From contig NW_027473347.1 in the NCBI RefSeq assembly GCF_050947335.1, forward strand, positions 868,001-932,000: 64,000 nt of DNA, written 5' to 3'. Under the pieces are notes generated by a model. It saw only the letters and a list, made by a program, of their open reading frames with translations. It had not been told where the DNA came from and searched no databases. Positions 1-13,200 of this stretch are shown here, piece by piece. Source of the stretch: Megachile rotundata (taxonomy: Eukaryota > Arthropoda > Insecta > Hymenoptera > Megachilidae). The number at the start of each line of letters is the position of its first letter. Positions within the stretch are counted from its first letter, which is position 1. The translations under genes and the position numbers were made by a program.

Positions 1-1433
1 TGTCACAATCCTACAATCACAATCATACAATCACAATCATACAATGGCATTCATAAAACAACAATCATACAATCACAATCATAAAATCGCAATCATACAA
101 TCACAATCATACAATCGCAATCATATAAATACAATCTCCCAAAAACATTGATACAATCACAGCCATACAATCACAATAATACAATAACAATCATACTATC
201 GCAATCATAAAATCACACTCATACGGTCACAATCATACAATCACAATCATACAATCACAGTCATACAATCACAATCATACAATCACAATAATACAATCAC
301 AAACATTCAAAAGCAGTCATTCAATCACAATCATACAATCGCAATCATTCAATCACTATCATACAATCACACACATATAATCACGATCATACAATCACAA
401 TCATTCAATCACAATCATACAATCGCAATCATATGAATACAATCTCCCAAAAACATTGATACAATCACAATCATACAATCACAATCGTACAATCACAATC
501 ATACAAGCACAATCATACAATCACAATCATACAATCACGATTCATACAATAGCAATCATACAATTGCAACCATACAATCACAACCATACAATCACAATCA
601 TATAATCACAGTCATACGACCACAATCATACAATCACAATCATACATTCGCACTCATACAATCACAACCATACAATCACAACCATACAATCACAACCATA
701 CAATCACAATAATACAATCACAAACATACAATCACAATCATACAATCGCAATCACATAAATACAATCTCCCAAAAACATTGATACAATCACAATCATACA
801 ATCACAATAATACAGTCACAATCGTACAATCACACTCATACAGTCACAATCATACAATCACACTCATACAATCACAATCATATAATCACAATCCTACGAT
901 CATATTCATACAATCACAATCATACAATCACAATCATACATTTGCATTCATACAATAACAATCATACAATCACAATCATAAAATCGCAATCATACAATCG
1001 CACTCATACAATCACAATCATACAATCACAATCATACAATCACAATCATTCAATCACAATCATACAATCGCAATCATATAAATACAATCTCCCAAAAACA
1101 ATCATACAATCACAATCATACAATCACAATAATACGGTCACAATCATACAATCACAACCACACAATCACAATCATAAAATCACAATCATACAATCACAAT
1201 CATACAACCACAATCATACCATCACGATCATACAATCGCAATCATACAATTACAATCTCAGAATCTCAAACTCGCAATCACAATAATACAATCACACCCA
1301 TAAAATAGCAATCATACATTTACAATCTCCCATACACAATCATAAAATCACAATATAACAGTCACAATCATTCAAATACAATCATACAATCACAATCGTA
1401 CACTCCCAACCATACAATCACACTCATACCGTC
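1..1433. repeat. Higher-order block, same type as the window's right end
   Basis: The opening 1.4 kb matches 62,512-64,000 in the order of variant monomers. It opens with a TGTCACAATCCT variant, then an ACAATGGCATTCAT monomer, a TATAAATA/CTCCC two-monomer variant, the 15-bp monomer at 531-545, and the ACATTTGCATTCAT monomer near 940. The offset is 62,511 at the start and 62,567 at the end, so the right-hand copy is 56 bp (four monomers) longer. Partial copies of the same block lie at 9.6-10.6, 17.2-18.4, 26.8-27.9, 33.0-34.2, 54.4-55.4 and 57.9-59.2 kb. Confidence 0.85.
531..545. repeat. 15-bp register-shifting monomer (first of 8 copies)
   Basis: This monomer reads ACAATCACGATTCAT, one base longer than the consensus because of an extra T. 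It shifts the 14-bp register by +1. Identical copies start at 9691, 17569, 27140, 33311, 54480, 58341 and 63098. Each is followed by the same ACAATAGCAATCAT and ACAATTGCAACCAT monomers. One insertion spread with its surrounding block explains the eight copies, so it is a good tag for counting block copies. Confidence 0.9.
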
Positions 1434-2000
1434 ACAATCATACAATCACAATCATACAATCACAGTCATACAATCACAATCATACAATCACAATCATACA
1501 ATCACAATCATACAATCACAATCATACAATCACAATCATACAATCACAATCATACAATCACAATCATACAATCACAATCATACAATCACAATCATACAAT
1601 CACAATCATACAATCACAATCATACAATCACAATCATACAATCACAATCATACAATCACAATCATACAATCACAATCATACAATCGCAATCATACAATCA
1701 CAATCATACAATGACAATCATACAATCACCATCATACAAACACAATCCTGCAATCGCAATCATGGAATAACAATCATGCTGTCGCAATCATAGAATCACA
1801 CTCATACAATCAGAATCATACAATCACAGTCATACAATTACAATCATGCAATCACAATCATACAATCACAATCATAAAATCACAATCATACAATCACAAT
1901 CATACAATCACAATCATACAATGACAATCATACAATCACCATCATACAAACACAATCCTGCAACCGCAATCATGGAATAACAATCATGCTATCGCAATCA
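1434..2000. repeat. Homogeneous run plus two CCTGCA/GGAATAAC cassettes
   Basis: After a short lead-in, 1470-1679 is 15 uninterrupted consensus monomers, the longest perfect run I found. It is followed by the fixed order ACAATGACAATCAT, ACAATCACCATCAT, ACAAACACAATCCT and a GGAATAAC-bearing monomer near 1770. The same cassette recurs about 210 bp later, with GCAACCGCAATC in place of GCAATCGCAATC. This cassette (AATCCTGCA near 1745, then ATGGAATAAC, ATGCTGTCGC and an ATAGAATCACACTC variant) occurs about 32 times in the window. Confidence 0.85.
1470..1679. repeat. Perfect run of 15 consensus monomers
   Basis: Fifteen consecutive copies of ACAATCACAATCAT carry no substitution. They are bounded by a CACAGTCAT variant on the left and ACAATCGCAATCAT on the right. 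Such perfect runs are the most recently expanded or homogenised parts of the array. Confidence 0.92.
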
Positions 2001-2449
2001 TAGAATCACACTCATACAATCAGAATCATACAATCACAATCATACAATTACAATCATACAATCACAAGCATACAATCGCAATCATACAATCACAATCATA
2101 CAATCACAATCATACAATCACAATCATACAATCACAATCATGCAATCACAATCATTCAATCACAATCATACAATCGCAATCAAACAAAAACAATCATACA
2201 ATCATAATCATACAATCACCATCATACAATCACAATCATACAATCACAATAATACAGCCACAGTCATACAATCACAATCATACAATCACAATCATACAAT
2301 CACAATTATACAATCACGATCATACAATCGCAATCATACAATCACAACCATACAATCACAATAATACAATCACAAATATACAATCACAATCATACAATCA
2401 CAATCATACAAAAATAATCATACCATCACGATCATACAATCGCAATCAT

Positions 2450-2547
2450 ACAGTTACAATCTCAGAATCACAAACTCACAATCACAATAATACAATCACA
2501 CCCATAAAATAGCAATCATACATTTACAATCTCCCATAGACAATCAT
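2450..2547. repeat. 98-bp seven-monomer CTCAG/CACCCAT cassette (type copy, about 38 in window)
   Basis: Seven diverged 14-mers occur in fixed order: ACAGTTACAATCTC, AGAATCACAAACTC, ACAATCACAATAAT, ACAATCACACCCAT, AAAATAGCAATCAT, ACATTTACAATCTC, CCATAGACAATCAT. All seven keep 14-bp spacing, so they are mutated satellite monomers, not an insertion. The CACCCAT (or CAACCAT) element recurs near 1295, 2497, 4471, 6093, 8341, 10411, 11293, 12943, 13393, 15507, 18177, 19101, 19983, 22012, 22767, 25441, 27707, 28617, 29457, 30493, 34017, 34927, 35767, 36788, 39071, 40314, 41421, 42457, 44738, 45968, 49437, 52011, 55243, 56293, 59047, 59621, 60013 and 63861. Its AAAATAG ends many + strand open frames. 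Confidence 0.9.
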
Positions 2548-2995
2548 ACAAACGCAATCATACAGTGGCAATCATACAATCACTATCATACAATTGCAAT
2601 CATACAAGCATAATCCTGCAATCGCAATCATGCAATAACAATCGTACTATCACAATCATACAATCACAAGCATACAATCACAATCATACAAACACAATCA
2701 TACAATCACAATCATACAATCACAATCATACAATCACAATCATACAGTCACAATCATACAATCACAATCATACAGACACAATCACACAATCACAATCATA
2801 CAATCACAATCGTACAATCACAATCATAGAATCACAATCGTACAATCACAATCGTACAATCACAATCGTACAATCACAATCGTACAATCACAACCATGCA
2901 ATCACAATCATACAATCGCAATCATACCATCATAATCATACAATCACAATCACACAATCACAATCATTCAATCACAATCATACAATCGCAATGAT

Positions 2996-3023
2996 ATAAA
3001 TACAATCTCCCAAAAACATTGAT
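2996..3023. repeat. 28-bp two-monomer CTCCC variant (type copy)
   Basis: Two adjacent diverged monomers, ATAAATACAATCTC and CCAAAAACATTGAT, follow a CAATGAT or CAATCAT monomer, so the local sequence contains TATAAATA. The pair occurs dozens of times. Where it is followed by a CAATAATACAGTC monomer and then CATACTACCAC, it marks a block start near 3019, 3901, 5245, 8680, 11633, 14867, 15846, 19287, 21428, 23961, 25767, 30832, 31448, 37129, 37829, 42797, 43497 and 56618. A TATGAAT form and an ATTTCCC form also exist. The TATA-like string is a by-product of the diverged monomer. Confidence 0.85.
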
Positions 3024-3959
3024 ACAATCACAATCATACAATCACAATAATACAGTCACAATCGTACAATCACAATCATACAATCACAGTCATACTACCA
3101 CAGTCATACCATTACAATCATACAATCACAATCTTACAGTCACAATCGTACAATCACAATCATACAATCACAATCATACAATCACAATCATACAATTACA
3201 ATCATACCATCACAATCATACAATCACAATCATACAATCACAATCATACAATCACAATCATACAATGACAATCATACAATCACCATCATACAAACACAAT
3301 CCTGCAATCGCAATCATGGAATAACAATCATGCTGTCGCAATCATAGAATCACACTCATACAATCAGAATGATACAATCACAGTCATACAATTACAATCA
3401 TGCAATCACAATCATACAATCACAATCACACAATCACAATCATACAATCACAATCATACAATCGCAATCATACAATCTCAATCATACAATCACAATCATA
3501 CAATCACAATCATACAATCACAATCAGACAAACACAATCATACAATCACAATCATACAATCACAATCATACAATCACAATCATACAATCACAATCATACT
3601 GTCACAATCAGACAATCGCAATCATGCAATAACAATCATGCTATCGCAATCATACAATCACACTCATAAAACCAGAATAATACAATCACAATCATACAAT
3701 CACAATCATACAAAAACAATCATACCATCACGATCATACAGTCGCAATCATACAACCACAATCATTCAAATACAGTCATACTATCACAATCATGCCATCG
3801 CAATCATACAATCACAATCACACAATCACAATCATTCAATCACAATCATACAATCGCAATCATACAATCGCAATGATATAAATACAATCTCCCAAAAACA
3901 TTGATACAATCACAATCATACAATCACAATAATACAGTCACAATCGTACAATCACAATC

Positions 3960-6050
3960 ATACAATCACAGTCATACTACCACAGTTATACAATTACAAT
4001 CATACAATCACAATCTTACAGTCACAATCGTACAATCACAATCATACAATCACAGTCATACAATCACAATCATACAAACACAATCATACAATCACAATCA
4101 TACAATCACAACCATACAATCACAATCATACAATCACAATCATACAATCACAATCATACAATCACAATCATACAATCACAATCATACAATCACAATCATA
4201 CAATCACAATCATACAATCACAATCATACAAACACAATCATACAGTCACAGTCATACAATCACCATCATACAATCACAATCCAACAATCGCAATCATGCA
4301 ATAACAATCATGCTATCGCAATCATACAATCACACTCATAAAACCAGAATCATACAATCACAATCATAAAATCACAATCATACAAAAACAATCATACCAT
4401 CACGATCATACAATCGCAATCATACAATTACAATCTCAGAATCACAAACTCACAATCACAATAATACAATCACACCCATAAAATAGCAATCATACATTTA
4501 CAATCTCCCATAGACAATCATGAAATCACAATAATACAGTCACAATCATACAATCACAATCATTCAAATACAATCATACAATCACAATCATAGAAGCACA
4601 ATAATTCAATCACAATAATACAATCACAATAATACAATCACAATCATACAATCGCAGTCATACAATCACAATCATACAATCAGAATCATACAATCACAAT
4701 CATACATTCACAACAATACGATCACAATCATACAATCGCAATCATACATTCGCAATCATACAATCACTATCATACAATTACAATCATACAAGCATAATCC
4801 TGCAATCGTAATCATGTAATAACAATCATACTATCACAATCATACAATCACAATCATACAATCACAATCATACAATCACAATCATACAATCACAATCATA
4901 CAATCACAATCATACAATGACAATCATACAATCACAGTCATGCGACCACAATCATACAATCACAGTCATACAGTCACAATCATACAGTCACAATCATAAA
5001 ATCACAATCATACAATCACAATCATACAATCACACTCATACAGTCACAATCACACGATCACAATCATAGAATCACAATCGTACAATCACAATCGTACAAT
5101 CACAATCGTACAATGACAACCATGCAATCACAATCATACAGTCGCAATCATACCATCACAATCATACAATCACAATCACACAATCACAATCATTCAATCA
5201 CAATCATAAAATCGCAATGATATAAATACAATCTCCCAAAAACATTGATACAATCACAATCATACAATCACAATAATACAGTCACAATCGTACAATCACA
5301 ATCATACAATCACAGTCATACTACCACAGTCATACAATTACAATCATACAATCACAATCTTACAGTCACAATCGTACAATCACAATCATACAATCACAAT
5401 CATACAATCACAATCATACAATCACAATCGTACAATCACAATCATACAATCACAATCATACAATCACAATCATACAATCACAATCATACAATCACAATCA
5501 TACAATCACAATCATACAATCACAATCATACAATCACAAACATACAATCACAATCATACAATCACAATCATACAATCACAATCATACAATCACAATCATA
5601 CAATCACAATCATACAATCACAATCATACAATCACAATCATACAATCACAATCATACAATCACAATCATACAATGACAATCATACAATCACCATCATACA
5701 AACACAATCCTGCAATCGCAATCATGGAATAACAATCATGCTGTCGCAATCATAGAATCACACTCATACAATCAGAATCATACAATCACAATCATACAAT
5801 TACAATCAGGCAACCACAATCATACAATCACAATCATACAATCACAATCATACAATCACAATCATACAATCACAATCATACAATCACAATCATACAATCA
5901 CAATCATAAAATCACAATCATACAATCACAATCAGACAAACACAATCATACAATCACAATCATGCAATCACAATCATACAATCACAATCATACTGTAACA
6001 ATCCTACAATCGCAATCATGCAATAACAATCATGCTATCGCAATCATACA
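3960..6050. repeat. Satellite with long homogeneous runs
   Basis: This stretch combines CATACTACCAC blocks (3.97 and 5.32 kb), a 98-bp cassette near 4.43 kb, and long near-consensus tracts. The tract at 5544-5669 is nine perfect monomers. Between about 4.9 and 5.2 kb, CAATCGTAC monomers repeat several times, as they do near 2.8 kb. Nothing other than satellite is present. Confidence 0.85.
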
Positions 6051-6316
6051 ATTACAATCTCAGAATCACAAACTCACAATCACAATAATACAATCACACC
6101 CATAAAATAGCAATCATACATTTACAATCTCCCATACACAATCATAAAATCATAATAATACAGTCACAATCATACCATCAAAATCATTCAAATACAATCA
6201 AACAATCACAATCATACACTCACAACCATACAATCACACTCATACCGTCACAATCATACAATCACAATCATACAATCCCAATTATACAGTCGCAGTCATA
6301 CAATCACTATCATACA

Positions 6317-7315
6317 ATGACAGTCATACTACCACAGTCATACAATTACAATCATACAATCGCAATTACAATCACAATCATGCAATCACAATCATACAAT
6401 CACAATCATACAATTGCAATCATACAAGCACAATCCTGCAGTCGCAATCATACTATCACAATCATACAATCACAATCATGCAATCACAATCATACAATCC
6501 CAGTCATGCGACCACAATCATACAATCACAGTCATACAGTCGCAATCATAAATCACAATCATACAATCACAATCATACAATCACAATCATACCATCACAA
6601 TCATACAATCACACTCATACAGTCACAATCATACAATCACAATCATAGAATCACAATCGTACAATCACAATCGTACAATCACAAACATGCAATCATAATC
6701 ATACAATCGCAATCATACAATCACAATCATGCAATCACAATCATACAATCACAATCACACAATCACAACTATACAATCGCAATCATACAATCACAATCAT
6801 ACAATCACAATCACACAATCACAACTATACAATCACAATCATACAATCCCAATCATACAGTCGCAATCATACAATCACTATCACACAATCTCAGTCATAC
6901 AATCACAATCATACATTCACAACAATACAATCACAATCATACAATCCCAATCATACAGTCGCAATCATACAATCACTATCATACAATCACAGTCATACTA
7001 CCACAGTCATACAATTACAATCATACAATCACAATTACAATCACAATCATGCAATCACAATCATACAATCACAAACATACTATCACAATCATACAATCAC
7101 AATCATACAATCACAATAATACAGTCACTGTCATACCATCACCATCATACAATCGAAATCATGCAGTCACAATTATACAATCACAATCATACAATCACAA
7201 TCATACAATCGCAATCAAACAAAAACAATCATACAATCATAATCATACAATCACCATCATACAATCACAGTCGTACGACCACAATCATACAATCACAATC
7301 ATAGAAGCACAATAA
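6317..7315 (+). other. 332-codon open frame through satellite, judged non-coding
   Basis: The frame opens with ATG and runs without a stop through about 70 monomers, translating to variants of the 14-residue repeat QSQSYNHNHTITII. A second frame over part of the same DNA (6729-7304, 191 codons) gives the same kind of peptide. That is expected when the monomer has no stop in any frame and a length not divisible by three. I see no domain, signal peptide, splice structure or codon bias different from its neighbours. It is listed only because of its length. Coding is very unlikely. Confidence 0.1.
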
Positions 7316-7440
7316 TACAATCACAATAATATAATCACAATAATACAATCACAATAATACAATCACAATAATACAACCACAATAATAAAATCACAATCAT
7401 ACAATCGCAGTCATTCAATCACAGTCATACAATCACAATC

Positions 7441-7960
7441 ATACATTCACAACAATACAATCACAATCATACAATCGCAATCATACAGTCGCAATCATAC
7501 AATCACTATCATACAATCACAGTCATACTACCACAGTCATACAATTACAATCATACAATCACAATTACAATCACAATCATACAATCACAACCATACAATC
7601 ACAACCATACAATCACAACCATACAATCACAATAATACAGTCACAAACATACAATCGCAATCATACAGTCGCAATCATACAATCACTATCATACAATCAC
7701 AGTCATACTACCACAGTCATACAATTACAATCATACAATCACAATTACAATCACAATCATACAATCACAACCATACAATCACAATCATACATTCACAACA
7801 ATACAATCACAATCATACAATCGCAATCATACAATCGCAATCATACAATCACTATCATACAATCACAGTCATACTACCACAGTCATACAATTACAATCAT
7901 ACAATCACAATCTTACAATCACAAACATACAGTCACATTCATACAATCACAATTATACAA
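7441..7960. repeat. Local higher-order tandem, about 180-bp unit, three copies
   Basis: The segment from ACATTCACAACAAT through CAGTCGCAATC, CACTATC, CATACTACCAC and ACAATCACAATT repeats with spacing 180 bp (landmarks at 7521 and 7701) and then about 166 bp (7867). The 180 is 12 monomers plus one 12-bp truncated monomer, and the 166 is one monomer less. The third copy ends in CAATCTTAC in place of the truncated monomer. Confidence 0.85.
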
Positions 7961-8399
7961 TCACAATCATGCAATCACAATCATTCAATCACAATCATAC
8001 AATCGCAATCAAACAAAAACAATCATACAATCATAATCATACAATCACCATCATACAATCACAATCATACAATCACAATAATACAGCCACAGTCATACAA
8101 TCACAATCATACAATCACAATTATACAATCACGATCATACAATCGCAATCATACAATCACAACCATACAATCACAATAATACAATCACAAACATACGATC
8201 ACAATCATACAATCGCAATCATACCATCACAATCATACAATCACAATCCTACAAAAATAATCATACCATCACGATCATACAATCGCAATCATACAGTTAC
8301 AATCTCAGAATCACAAACTCACAATCACAATAATACAATCACACCCATAAAATAGCAATCATACATTTACAATCTCCCATAGACAATCATACAATCGCA

Positions 8400-9530
8400 A
8401 TCATACAGTCGCAATCATACAATCACTATCATACAATTACAATCATACAAGCATAATCCTGCAATCGCTATCATGCAATTACAATCGTACTATCACAATC
8501 ATACAATCACAAGCATACAATCACAATCATACAAACACAATCATACAATCACAATCATACAATCACAATCATACAATCACAATCATACAATCACAATCAT
8601 ACAAACACAATCACACAATCACAATCATTCAATCACAATCATACAATCGCAATGATATAAATACAATCTCCCAAAAACATTGATACAATCACAATCATAC
8701 AATCACAATAATACAGTCACAATCGTACAATCGCAATCATACAATCACAGTCATACTACCACAGTCATACAGTTACAATCATACAATCACAATCTTACAG
8801 TCACAATCGTACAATCACAATCATACAATCACAATCATACAATCACAATCATACAATTACAATCATACAATCACAATCATACAATCACAATCATACAATC
8901 ACAATCATACAATCACAATCATACAATCACAATCATACAATCACAATCATACAATCACAATCATACAATCACAATCATACAATCACAATCATACAATCAC
9001 AATCATACAATCACAATCATACAATCACAATCATAGAATGACAATCATACAATCACCATCATACAAACACAATCCTGCAATCGCAATCATGGAATAACAA
9101 TCATGCTGTCGCAATCATCGAATCATACTCATACAATCAGAATCATACAATCACAGTCATACAATTACAATCATGCAATCACAATCATACAATCACAATC
9201 ACACAATCACAATCATACAATCACAATCATACAATCACAATCATACAATCACAATCATACAATCACAATCATACAATCACAATCACACAATCACAACTAT
9301 ACAATCGCAATCATACAATCACAATCATACAATCACAATCACACAATCACAACTATACAATCACAATCATACAATCCCAATCATACAGTCGCAGTCATAC
9401 AATCACTATCATAGAATCACAGTCATACTACCACAGTCATACAATTACAATCATACAATCACAATTACAATCACAATCATGCAATCACAATCATACAATC
9501 ACAAACATACTATCACAATCATACAATCAC
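8400..9530. repeat. Satellite block related to 39.1 and 44.8 kb
   Basis: Up to about 8.65 kb the monomer order follows 39.12-39.36 kb (offset 30,731) and 44.79-45.03 kb. It then enters a CATACTACCAC block (8.68 kb) with a 12-monomer perfect run at 8867-9034, a CCTGCA/GGAATAAC cassette near 9.07 kb, and CACACAATCACAACTAT monomers near 9.29 and 9.34 kb that also occur at 39.47 and 45.12 kb. Confidence 0.8.
8867..9034. repeat. Perfect run of 12 consensus monomers
   Basis: Twelve uninterrupted consensus monomers follow an ACAATTACAATCAT monomer at 8853-8866. The corresponding interval holds 4, 9 or 12 monomers in other block copies. Confidence 0.92.
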
Positions 9531-11800
9531 ACTCATATAATCACGATCATACAATCACAATCATTCAATCACAATCATACAATCGCAATCATATGAATAC
9601 AATTTCCCAAAAACATTGATACAATCACAATCATACAATCACAATCGTACAATCACAATCATACAAGCACAATCATACAATCACAATCATACAATCACGA
9701 TTCATACAATAGCAATCATACAATTGCAACCATACAATCACAACCATACAATCACAATCATATAATCACAGTCATACGACCACAATCATACAATCACAAT
9801 CATACATTCGCAATCATACAATCACAACCATACAATCACAACCATACAATCACAATAATACAATCACAAACATACAATCACAATCACACAATCGCAATCA
9901 CATAAATACAATCTCCCAAAAACATTGATACAATCACAATCATACAATCACAATCATACAATCACAATCATACAATCACAATCATACAATCGCAAACATA
10001 CTGTCACAATCCTACAATCATAATCAAACAATCACAATCATACAATCACAATCATACATTTGCATTCATACAATAACAATCATACAATCACAATCATAAA
10101 ATCGCAATCATACAATCGCACTCATACAATCACAATCATACAATCACAATCATACAATCACAATCATTCAATCACAATCACACAATCGCAATCATATAAA
10201 TACAATCTCCCAAAAACAATCATACAATCACAATCATACAATCACAATAATACAGTCACAATCATACAATCACAACCATACAATCACAATCATAAAATCA
10301 CAATCATACAATCACAATCATACAACCACCATCATACCATCACGATCATACAATCGCAATCATACAATTACAATCTCAGAATCACAAACTCGCCATCACA
10401 ATAATACAATCACACCCATAAAATAGCAATCATACATTTACAATCTCCCATACACAATCATAAAATCACAATATAACAGTCACAATCAAACAAATACAAT
10501 CATACAACCACAATCGTACACTCCCAATCATACAATCACACTCATACCGTCACAATCATACAATCACAATCATACAATCACAGTCATACAATCACAATCA
10601 TACAATCACAATGATACAACCACAAACATCCAAAAGCAGTCATTCAATCACAATCATGCAATCGCAATCATACAATCACAATCATACAATCACAATCATA
10701 CAATCACAATCATACAATCACCATCATACAAACACAATCCTGCAATCGCAATCATGGAATAACAATCATGCTATCGCAATCATAGAGTCACACTCATACA
10801 ATCAGAACCATACAGTCACAATCATACAATTACAATCATACAATCACAATCATACAATCACAATCATACAATCACAGTCATACAATCACAATCATACAAT
10901 CACAATCATACAATCACAATCATACAATCACAATCATACATTCACAATCATACAATCACAATCATACAATCACAATCATACAATCACAGTCATACTACCA
11001 CAGTCATACAATTACAATCATACAATCACAATCTTACAATCACAAACATACAATGACATTCATACAATCCCAATAATACAATCACAATCATGCAATCACA
11101 ATCATTCAATCACAACCATACAATCACAATAATACAATCACAAACATACAATCACAATCATACAATCGCAATCATACCATCACAATCATACAATCACAAT
11201 CATACAAAAATAATCATACCATCACGATCATACAATCGCAATCATACAGTTACAATCTCAGAATCACAAACTCACAATCACAATAATACAATCACACCCA
11301 TAAAATAGCAATCATACATTTACAATCTCCCATAGACAATCATACAATCGCAATCATACAGTCGCAATCATACAATCACTATCATACAATTACAATCATA
11401 CAAGCATAATCCTGCAATCGCTATCATGCAATAACAATCGTACTATCACAATCATACAATCACAAGCATACAATCACAATCATACAAACACAATCATACA
11501 ATCACAATCATACAATCACAATCATATAATCACAATCATACAATCACAATCATACAAACACAATCACACAATCACAATCATTCAATCACAATCATACAAT
11601 CGCAATGATATAAATACAATCTCCCAAAAACATTGATACAATCACAATCATACAATCATAATAATACAGTCACAATCGTACAATCACAATCATACAATCA
11701 CAGTCATACTACCACAGTCATACAATTACAATCATACAATCACAATCTTACAGTCACAATCGTACAATCACAATCATACAATCACAATCATACAATCACA
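9530..11800. repeat. Higher-order block, parent-like copy of 54.3-56.7 kb
   Basis: The order of variants matches 54.32-56.7 kb at offsets of 44,789 (9.6 kb), 44,831 (10.06-10.6 kb) and 44,985 (11.63 kb). Shared rare markers include the ATTTCCC form of the two-monomer variant (9602, 54391, and also about 63,009), the 15-bp monomer at 9691, the ACATTTGCATTCAT monomer near 10,050, and CATCCAAAAGCAGTC near 10,627. Point differences exist, for example CTCGCCATC here and CTCGCAATC at 55.2 kb. Confidence 0.82.
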
Positions 11801-13200
11801 ATCATACAATTACAATCATACAATCACAATCATACAATCACAATCATACAATCACAATCATACAATCACAATCATACAATCACTATAATACAATCACAAT
11901 CATACAAGCACAATCATACAATCACAACCATACAATCACAATCATACAATGACAATCATACAATCACCATCATACAAACACAATCCTGCAATCGCAATCA
12001 TGGAATAACAATCATGCTGTCGCAATCATAGAATTACACTCATACAATCAGAATCATACAATCACAGTCATACAATTACAATCATGCAATCAGAATCATA
12101 CAATCACAATCATACAATCACAATCATACAATCACAATCATACAATCACAATCATACAATCACAATCATATAATAACAATCATATAATCACAATCATACA
12201 ATCGCAATCATACAATCACAATCATACAATCACAACCATACAATCACAATCATACAACCGCAATCATACAGTCGCAATCATACAATCACTATCATAAAAT
12301 CACAGTCATACTACCACAGTCATACAATTACAATCATACAATTACAATATTACAATCACAAACATACAATCACATTCATACAATCACAATCATACAATCA
12401 CAATCATGCAATCACAATCATTCAATCACAATCAAACAAAAACAATCATACAATCATAATCATACAATCACCATCATACAATCACAATCATACAATCACA
12501 ATAATACAGCCACAGTCATACAATCACAATCATACAATCACAATTATACAATCACGATCATACATTCACAACAATACAATCACAATCATACAATCGCAAT
12601 CACACAGTCGCAATCATACAATCACTATCATACAATCACAGTCATACTACCACAGTCATACAATTACAATCATACAATCACAATCATACAATCACAATCA
12701 TACAATCACAATCATACAATCACAATCATACAATCACGATCATACAATCGCAATCATACAATCACAACCATACAATCACAATAATACAATCACAAACATA
12801 CAATCACAATCATACAATCGCAATCATACCATCACAATCATACAATCACAATCATACAAAAATAATCATACCATCACGATCATACAATCGCAATCATACA
12901 GTTACAATCTCAGAATCACAAACTCACAATCACAATAATACAATCACACCCATAAAATAGCAATCATACATTTACAATCTCCCATAGACAATCATACAAT
13001 CGCAATCATACAGTCGCAATCATACAATCACTATCATACAATTACAATCATACAAGCATAATCCTGCAATCGCTATCATGCAATAACAATCGTACTATCA
13101 CAATCATACAATCACAAGCATACAATCACAATCATACAAACACAATCATACAATCACAATCATACAATCACAATCATACAATCACAATCATACAAACACA
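11800..13200. repeat. Satellite, mixed cassettes
   Basis: This interval holds a nine-monomer expansion at 11,820-11,945, a CCTGCA/GGAATAAC cassette near 11.98 kb, CATACTACCAC near 12.31 and 12.65 kb, an AATCAAACAAAAACAATC monomer pair near 12.43 kb, and a 98-bp cassette near 12.9 kb. I could not assign it cleanly to one partner block. Confidence 0.75.

Larger units (their letters stand above)
2000..3960. repeat. Higher-order block shared with 30.0, 36.3 and 42.0 kb
   Basis: The order of variant monomers from about 2,040 to 2,700 matches 30,035-30,700 at an offset of 27,995, and the related copies near 36.4 and 42.1 kb. This copy then carries about 182 bp (13 monomers) of extra CAATCGTAC-type monomers near 2.76-2.94 kb that the other three lack. 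The ATAAATACAATCTC plus CCAAAAACATTGAT pair lies at about 2,996-3,023. A second such pair is near 3,880. Confidence 0.75.
6050..8400. repeat. Satellite rich in 12-bp truncated monomers
   Basis: This region has several copies of a truncated monomer, ACAATCACAATT (12 bp, missing the terminal CA before T), near 6.36, 7.03, 7.56 and 7.74 kb. It also has a 13-bp monomer near 6.55 kb (AAATCACAATCAT). These shift the register by -2 and -1. A short higher-order tandem lies at 7,441-7,960. From about 7.93 kb the monomer order matches 38.66 kb at an offset of 30,731. Confidence 0.8.

Noticed and set aside
561..572. CAATTG / ATTGCAA short palindromes as C/EBP-like sites or hairpins.
   Set aside because: These come from a single monomer variant repeated by block duplication. 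The + strand has too little G to form meaningful hairpins.
2990..3010. TATAAATA string as a TATA-box promoter, repeated many times.
   Set aside because: It is two diverged monomers in perfect 14-bp register and recurs with its whole cassette. No transcription unit lies downstream.
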